Shown piece after piece: positions 59,036 to 64,000 of a stretch of 64,000 nucleotides of DNA. A model generated the notes under the pieces. It had not been told where the DNA came from and made no database searches. It was given only the letters and a program-made list of their open reading frames with translations. This DNA is from Clostridium_AT radicumherbarum. GTDB lineage: Bacteria; Bacillota; Clostridia; Clostridiales; Clostridiaceae. The stretch lies in contig NZ_JBJHZY010000002.1 in assembly GCF_045310525.1 (NCBI RefSeq), forward strand, positions 186,001 to 250,000, given 5' to 3'. A program made the translations under genes and the position numbers. Position 1 is the first letter of the stretch. Each line of letters begins with the position of its first letter.

Positions 59036-59201
59036 TTTTATTCCTCCTTTTAGTCGGAAACACTGAGTAATTAAGATTACTCGCTCCCGCTCGTTATCAC
59101 TGGATAGTCTAGATTGCCGATTACTCATCGGCAGACTACCCGTTTAAGCCCATTTAGGACTTATACCTCGTTAAAGTCCCTTTAAGACTTTAACCTCCTT
59201 G
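59036..59201 (-). promoter_or_regulatory. Structured 5' leader, family copy 3 (expanded)
   Basis: Minus strand, from 59201: AAGGAGG, hairpin GTTAAAGTC with GACTTTAAC, a second copy of that hairpin motif (GTCCTAAATGGGCTTAAAC), an extra imperfect hairpin (GGGTAGTCT/AGACTATCC over GCCGAT/ATCGGC), then the core block ACGAGCGGGAGCGAG, hairpin GAGTAAT/ATTACTC, GTGTTTCCGACT, and the ribosome binding site AAAGGAGG. The core is the same as copies 1 and 2; both stems differ from copy 1 with pairing kept. Confidence 0.6.
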
Positions 59202-59249
59202 ATTAAATATTAATTGTTTTTTCATTTTGAACTATGTATTAAGGTAAAT

Positions 59250-59297
59250 AAAAAGCCGCTCTTTATGGAAATTATGACTCTATCCTCAGGAGCGGCT
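59250..59297 (-). terminator. Terminator of the second GH38 gene
   Basis: On the minus strand AGCCGCTC pairs with GAGCGGCT and five T follow. It lies 28 bp after the stop at 59325 and upstream of copy 3. Confidence 0.85.
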
Positions 59298-59324
59298 CTA
59301 ATCAGTATTTAATCTTATTATTAG

Positions 59325-62300
59325 CTACTTAGACCACTTATCAATAAGGGCCTGTGCATCAAGGTTTAAAATTTCCTTGGCAGAAGCTGATATGCGGCTG
59401 TCCATTGGAGGATTATTAAGGTGTTTTATAAAGTCTCCCATATGAATTACAGCCTGATCAGCCTTACGCTCACTAATAAAATTTTTAGCCTGTGTAAGGT
59501 TATTGCTTAACTGTGGTACTAGTGGTCCTACTAAATCATTTGATTTAGTAAAGCCAGCAATCAATTTTTCTATGGATGCAGCACTTGTATCTACAGTAAT
59601 AGTAATTTTGTTAGATTCCACAGTTACACCATCAAGTGTTACTTTAGCATAAACTTCAGCAGTACCAACATTTGCTGCTGTTATAGCACCTGTGTTTTTA
59701 TCAATTGCTGCAACCATAGGATCACTTGTAAGATACTCTACTGTTGTTTTAGTAATGTCAGTATCGGTGTCATTATCTAATTTTGCAGTAACAGCTGCTT
59801 TTGCAGTGTTGTTTCTTTCAAGAGTTGTGTTATCAACTGTTATTGCAGCACTTCCAAGTTTTACTTTAAAGTTTACTTTGTAGGTACCTACTGTTAATCC
59901 ATCATCTGCAGTAACAGTAATTGTTGCAGTTCCTGGGAACTTGCTAGCCTGAGTTACAACTGCATATGCATTTGGGTCATCAGTTGTAACTGTAACCTTA
60001 GGTGCAGCTGTGGTTGAAGCAGGAAGCGGTACATTATACTCTAACGTACTCTTATCAAAATTTGCTAAAGGAGTATCTCCTATCTTTATAGTGCTTAAAC
60101 TAGTATTATGAGATAAGGTATCAGGATCCACTAGATTTACTAAGGACACTGCAAATATCTTAGCTCCGCTCTTATTTGGCAACGTTATACTTGTAATTTG
60201 TTTTGAGCTGTCTACAACAATTGGTTGAATAAACAAATTTGTAGCCGGCCCGGTTATACCGGATTTAGTGTATATTCTATGATCCATAGAATATACTACC
60301 TTTTCGCTTGAGCTTGGGCTTTGACACCAGTCAGTAAAGTTCAATGATTTAGTTGTATTTGTTCCATCAGAATAATTCACTTTTATACTAACACCAGATT
60401 GCGTTCCCGCACCGGATTCAATTAGGTATATTCTATTAGCAGCCGTAGCAGTAGGCAGGGTTATAGTTTGACCTACACAGGAAACTATATTCTTATCAGT
60501 GTCTGCCATAGATCCAAGCATAAATTTAATATTAGCATAATTAATAACTGATGGCATTACAGCAGCGTCATAAGCCCATCCAACTGTATCAAACATACCT
60601 TCTGCTGGTTTATCAGGTGTACTTGCACCATCAAGATTGAAATAGCTAGATAAATCTACAGAGGTAGATTTATTTTGGAATACCTTAAAGCTTGTTTCTT
60701 GTGAAGCTTTACCTTCTCCTAAGATGTTATATGGAATAACTGTAAAGTAATAAGTTTTTCCTATAGATAGATTATTAACAGTTACGGTATTTGCCATTAC
60801 TCCTGTGATTACATTGTCATATACCCCTGACTTTGTACCATATTTTACAGTAATGTTGTCTGTATCTTTGGCAAAATTAAGATTCAATACAGCAGAAGTG
60901 TCATTTTGCACTATACTTGTAATTTGTGGTGCTTCAGGCACAGCTTGTGGAAAATCTTTATCATCGCCATACACTTGAAGTTCATAGATTCTCGCTGCTA
61001 CATCTGATGTATTTGTAGGCTTTGTAGCTTCAAATCTTACATATCTTCCTGTTACTGGTGTAGATAATATATCTTCAGTAATATTATCCTTGTTTCCAGT
61101 TCGTGTAACAGCTGTAGTCCAATTTGTATTGTCGCTGCTTACTAAAATTTTGTATGCACTAGTATTCCAATCAGTAGTTTCTCCACCAGCTGCTGCATGA
61201 TAAATCTTGAAGCCATCGATTGTCTTATCAGTGCCCAAATCGATAGTATTCCAGTGTACTTTAGTTGTCCCATCGTTGTAGCACCATTTTGTTGATATAT
61301 TACCATCGTTGATAAGTGAAGCTGCCTCACTTGCATTCATTTGACCATCAGCTGTTGTAGGTCTAAATAAAGCAATATTAGCTCCAGCATATACTGAGTT
61401 TATATTAGATAGAGGACCGATATTACCTGCCTCATCCTGAGCACATACAGCATAATAGTACTTATTTACACTTGCAAAATCTGAATCAGTATACTTAGTA
61501 TCAGCTGTATTTGCAAGTAATTTAGCATCTGAAAGATCTTCTTTAGTTGCCCTGTAAATGAAATAATTAACAACACCTACATTATCGCTAGCTGCATCCC
61601 AGGTTAAATTTATTGAAGGATTATAATACTGTTTAGTTCCTGCTGCTTTTAAATTGTTAACCTTGGAAGGTGCCTGCTGATCTGCAGATATTACTACATT
61701 TCCATCTACAAAAGACATTGCAGCAATTTTAATAGCTTTTGAATCAGGGAGAGTTATATTCTTTATTGTCTTGGATGAATCAAGAACCATTTTATAAACA
61801 TACAGGTTATTATCTATATCAAAGGTATTTCCATTTGGTGTATGTGTATGTGATAGGTTAAGTCCTATAGTATCCTTAATATAAGTCTTTTGAGCATAAC
61901 CTACAGTGTCCTGCCAGCCCGCAAAACTAAAGGTTCTTGTTGAAGAAGTTCCATCTGTATAGTTGACTTTAAATTCTCCAATACCAACTCCTGCTGTAGA
62001 ATTTCCAAGCATGAATAAGTATTGGTGTTTTCCGGCATTAGCAGTTTCAATTGTCTGGCCTGTTGCCTGAACAATATTTTTATTCCCATCTGCCTTTGGT
62101 CCAACATTAAATGTTACATCCTCACTGGTAACCTTATCAGGCATTAAATCTGCGGAATAGGTTTCACCATTTCCATTTAGATTTCCATCTTTTCTATTTG
62201 AATCAAAAGACATACCGTCTAAATTGTAGTAAGTTGCAAGGTCTACAGGTTGAGTTTGAGGTTTTTGATCTTTAAACATATCAACGGCATTAAACTTAAC

Positions 62301-64000
62301 CAAGAATGTTTTTATTTCATACTTATTTAGTGTAGTTGAGAAACTCTTTCCGCTAACCTCAGGAGCAGCTGCACCTGCAATTGTGTCTTCAATTAAGTTA
62401 ACTTCCTTTGCACCAGAAATTGCGGCTGGAAGAGTAACATTAACCTTTGTATTATCCTTTCCCTCTGTCTCAACAAGCCTTACAATATAACTGTTTGACC
62501 TATCTTCATTATTCTTTTGGTCTATCTGTCTTGTCTCTGCCTTCTTAAACACTGAAAGAACAGCATTGTTATCATCTGAGGCTGCCTTAGCAAAGGATGC
62601 TGATGCTGCTAAGTCACCTGAATGATTTGTAACTGCAAAACTTGAAATAGGATAATTGTACTCATAGGATTTTGCTTCAACGTCTGCAGTCTTCCAATCT
62701 CCGCTGTGTGGATAGAAGGAATATTTTATTTCTCTATTTCCTATATCAGTTGCTCCACCTCTATTGTCTATTGGTGATCTTAAGAGAGAAAGACGCAGCA
62801 CACCATTTGGACAATCCCATCCCTCTTTACTATCACTTAATACAGCAACTCCAAAACCATCCTTGGACATGTCAGCAAACTTATAGCCTTCAACTTCAAA
62901 CATGCCTTTTGTATTGGCAGCAGGTCTGCTTATTGTGGAATAAGCAATATCATAGGTAACATTTTGTGGATGTACACTCATTGGAAATGCTACCTTAAGC
63001 ATGGTTTGCTTTTCATTCCAGTTAACTTTAAGATCTAAATCTATTCTGTTTGTAGTATTATAAAGAGTTATATACTCATCAATTGTTGAAAGTCCTGATG
63101 GAGAAACCTTAGAAACCTTGAAAGTAGCCTTTGTAGGACCATTCTCAACTAAGGTTACAGGTGCGGTTACAGCATTAACTTCCGTTGGAGTAGCTGACAT
63201 ATCGTCGTAATCAATATTCCATGATTCATATTCTCTTGGAGTATCAGCCAAGAATTGAAGTCTGTTAAACTGCTGACCAGCATCCACCACTTCTTTATTA
63301 TTCTTTTTATCAAATATGCTTGCTATATTTCCTGTAACAGGATCTATACTTACCTTAAAGAATTGGTTTTCAAAGGTCTTATTTGCAGCATCAACTTTAA
63401 TTGTTGATGAGAAATCTGCACTCTTTTTCTCTACAGCTCTGTAAATGGAATAACCTAAAGCCGGAATAGATGCTTCAAATGCTATAACTGCTTTATTTCC
63501 GCTCTTGTTTATTACTTGATTTGGTATCTCATTACCATTAACATCAAGTATAGTTATACTGCTGTCTGGAGATGATAAATTCACATCAGCTTGAACTGCA
63601 TCTGTCCTGTCCCAGGATAATGCATTATAAAGCAATATTGGCTGACCATCACCTTGAGTATTTATCCTATTTGCAATTCCATTTATTGCAGTATTTTTTA
63701 CGCTGTTTAATTCATTTAGGGCTATTTCTGCATCATTGAAGGCATCAGCATATACTGGTGCTATAGCAGATCCTGGAAGTACGTCATGGAATTGATTAAG
63801 TAGGGTCTTTTGCCAAGCGGCATTGATCTTTTGCTGAGGATATGCTGCTGAACCTAAAATTGAAGCAACAGAGCTAAATTTTTCTGCTTGTTCAGCTGTT
63901 TCTTCTGAATAGCGATTATATTTCTTCATTGGATCTGCTGTTGTCATTACGCCTCTATGATATTCAAAATACAGCTCATTATCTACGTTGGGCATTACTG
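59325..64000 (-). CDS. Second GH38-like secreted protein, N-terminus cut by window edge
   Basis: At least 1557 residues; the frame is still open at base 64000, so an N-terminal GH38 part and the signal peptide lie outside. The visible part begins inside the GH38 region (VDNELYFEYHRGVM, LLNQFHDVLPGSAI) and continues with the beta domains, a fibronectin type III domain (SINLTWDAASDNVGVVNYFI), an F5/8C-like domain, another FnIII-like domain, a cadherin-like segment, a Big-type domain and the same C-terminal domain as the neighbour (LVGPLVPQLSNNLTQAKNF, GDFIKHLNNPPMDSRI). The C-terminal 85 residues of the two proteins are nearly identical. Tandem duplication or domain sharing is likely. Confidence 0.88.
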   Translation of the reverse strand, partial: VMPNVDNELYFEYHRGVMTTADPMKKYNRYSEETAEQAEKFSSVASILGSAAYPQQKINAAWQKTLLNQFHDVLPGSAIAPVYADAFNDAEIALNELNSVKNTAINGIANRINTQGDGQPILLYNALSWDRTDAVQADVNLSSPDSSITILDVNGNEIPNQVINKSGNKAVIAFEASIPALGYSIYRAVEKKSADFSSTIKVDAANKTFENQFFKVSIDPVTGNIASIFDKKNNKEVVDAGQQFNRLQFLADTPREYESWNIDYDDMSATPTEVNAVTAPVTLVENGPTKATFKVSKVSPSGLSTIDEYITLYNTTNRIDLDLKVNWNEKQTMLKVAFPMSVHPQNVTYDIAYSTISRPAANTKGMFEVEGYKFADMSKDGFGVAVLSDSKEGWDCPNGVLRLSLLRSPIDNRGGATDIGNREIKYSFYPHSGDWKTADVEAKSYEYNYPISSFAVTNHSGDLAASASFAKAASDDNNAVLSVFKKAETRQIDQKNNEDRSNSYIVRLVETEGKDNTKVNVTLPAAISGAKEVNLIEDTIAGAAAPEVSGKSFSTTLNKYEIKTFLVKFNAVDMFKDQKPQTQPVDLATYYNLDGMSFDSNRKDGNLNGNGETYSADLMPDKVTSEDVTFNVGPKADGNKNIVQATGQTIETANAGKHQYLFMLGNSTAGVGIGEFKVNYTDGTSSTRTFSFAGWQDTVGYAQKTYIKDTIGLNLSHTHTPNGNTFDIDNNLYVYKMVLDSSKTIKNITLPDSKAIKIAAMSFVDGNVVISADQQAPSKVNNLKAAGTKQYYNPSINLTWDAASDNVGVVNYFIYRATKEDLSDAKLLANTADTKYTDSDFASVNKYYYAVCAQDEAGNIGPLSNINSVYAGANIALFRPTTADGQMNASEAASLINDGNISTKWCYNDGTTKVHWNTIDLGTDKTIDGFKIYHAAAGGETTDWNTSAYKILVSSDNTNWTTAVTRTGNKDNITEDILSTPVTGRYVRFEATKPTNTSDVAARIYELQVYGDDKDFPQAVPEAPQITSIVQNDTSAVLNLNFAKDTDNITVKYGTKSGVYDNVITGVMANTVTVNNLSIGKTYYFTVIPYNILGEGKASQETSFKVFQNKSTSVDLSSYFNLDGASTPDKPAEGMFDTVGWAYDAAVMPSVINYANIKFMLGSMADTDKNIVSCVGQTITLPTATAANRIYLIESGAGTQSGVSIKVNYSDGTNTTKSLNFTDWCQSPSSSEKVVYSMDHRIYTKSGITGPATNLFIQPIVVDSSKQITSITLPNKSGAKIFAVSLVNLVDPDTLSHNTSLSTIKIGDTPLANFDKSTLEYNVPLPASTTAAPKVTVTTDDPNAYAVVTQASKFPGTATITVTADDGLTVGTYKVNFKVKLGSAAITVDNTTLERNNTAKAAVTAKLDNDTDTDITKTTVEYLTSDPMVAAIDKNTGAITAANVGTAEVYAKVTLDGVTVESNKITITVDTSAASIEKLIAGFTKSNDLVGPLVPQLSNNLTQAKNFISERKADQAVIHMGDFIKHLNNPPMDSRISASAKEILNLDAQALIDKWSK

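Overview
The window is one contig of low-GC DNA with strong GGAGG-type ribosome binding sites. Its gene set points to an anaerobic, butyrate-type member of the Clostridiaceae: crt-bcd-etfB-etfA-hbd next to rex, NfnAB, two [FeFe]-hydrogenase proteins, a 2Fe-superoxide reductase, and lysine made through diaminopimelate. No rRNA, tRNA, CRISPR array or intact insertion sequence was found. Both ends cut a gene: groEL at the left, an alpha-mannosidase-like protein at the right.

Layout. 1-1.5 kb: groES-groEL under a perfect CIRCE operator. 1.8-7.2 kb: a structured leader with a small membrane protein, then a minus-strand block with DUF5317, an HD-GYP phosphodiesterase, a 25-residue hydrophobic peptide, an unknown 205-residue protein, a TVP38-type membrane protein and an 8-oxoguanine glycosylase. 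7.2-9.6 kb: nfnB-nfnA. 10-15.6 kb: the crotonyl-CoA to butyryl-CoA operon with a near-perfect Rex operator and rex itself. 15.7-27.3 kb: housekeeping genes (ABC-F ATPase, DUF554, YajQ, zinc ribbon, ECF S component, prfC, HAD phosphatase, MFS exporter, T-box-controlled trpS, desulfoferrodoxin). 27.5-36.1 kb: one 2879-codon cyclic beta-glucan synthase-like protein. 36.3-42.2 kb: a B12/radical SAM protein, lysA-lysC behind a lysine riboswitch, and an M18 aminopeptidase. 42.5-50.7 kb: a cation efflux protein, then a hydrogenase region with a sensor-type [FeFe] hydrogenase-PAS protein, a SpoIIE-type phosphatase, a TnpB-like protein, a small ferredoxin and a group-B-type hydrogenase. 50.9-54.2 kb: a beta-propeller lectin, a SagB-type oxidoreductase and a double-P-loop ATPase. 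54.3-64 kb: two tandem, very large secreted GH38 proteins.

The best candidates for something undescribed are three. (1) At 43.7-45.3 kb a TnpB-like protein keeps the zinc ribbon and two RuvC acidic residues but has Ser where the first catalytic Asp should be. It sits as the last gene of a sensory hydrogenase/phosphatase operon, and 10 bp after its stop lies a sequence able to form a pseudoknotted RNA, the place where a TnpB-type guide RNA is encoded. (2) A structured leader occurs three times (1832-1972, 20549-20651, 59036-59201) in front of three unrelated membrane or exported proteins, with compensatory changes in its stems. (3) A 25-residue hydrophobic peptide gene is flanked by a 12-bp inverted repeat and lies upstream of an HD-GYP gene. 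All positions, pairings and motifs were read by eye; family names come from motif recognition, not from a database search.
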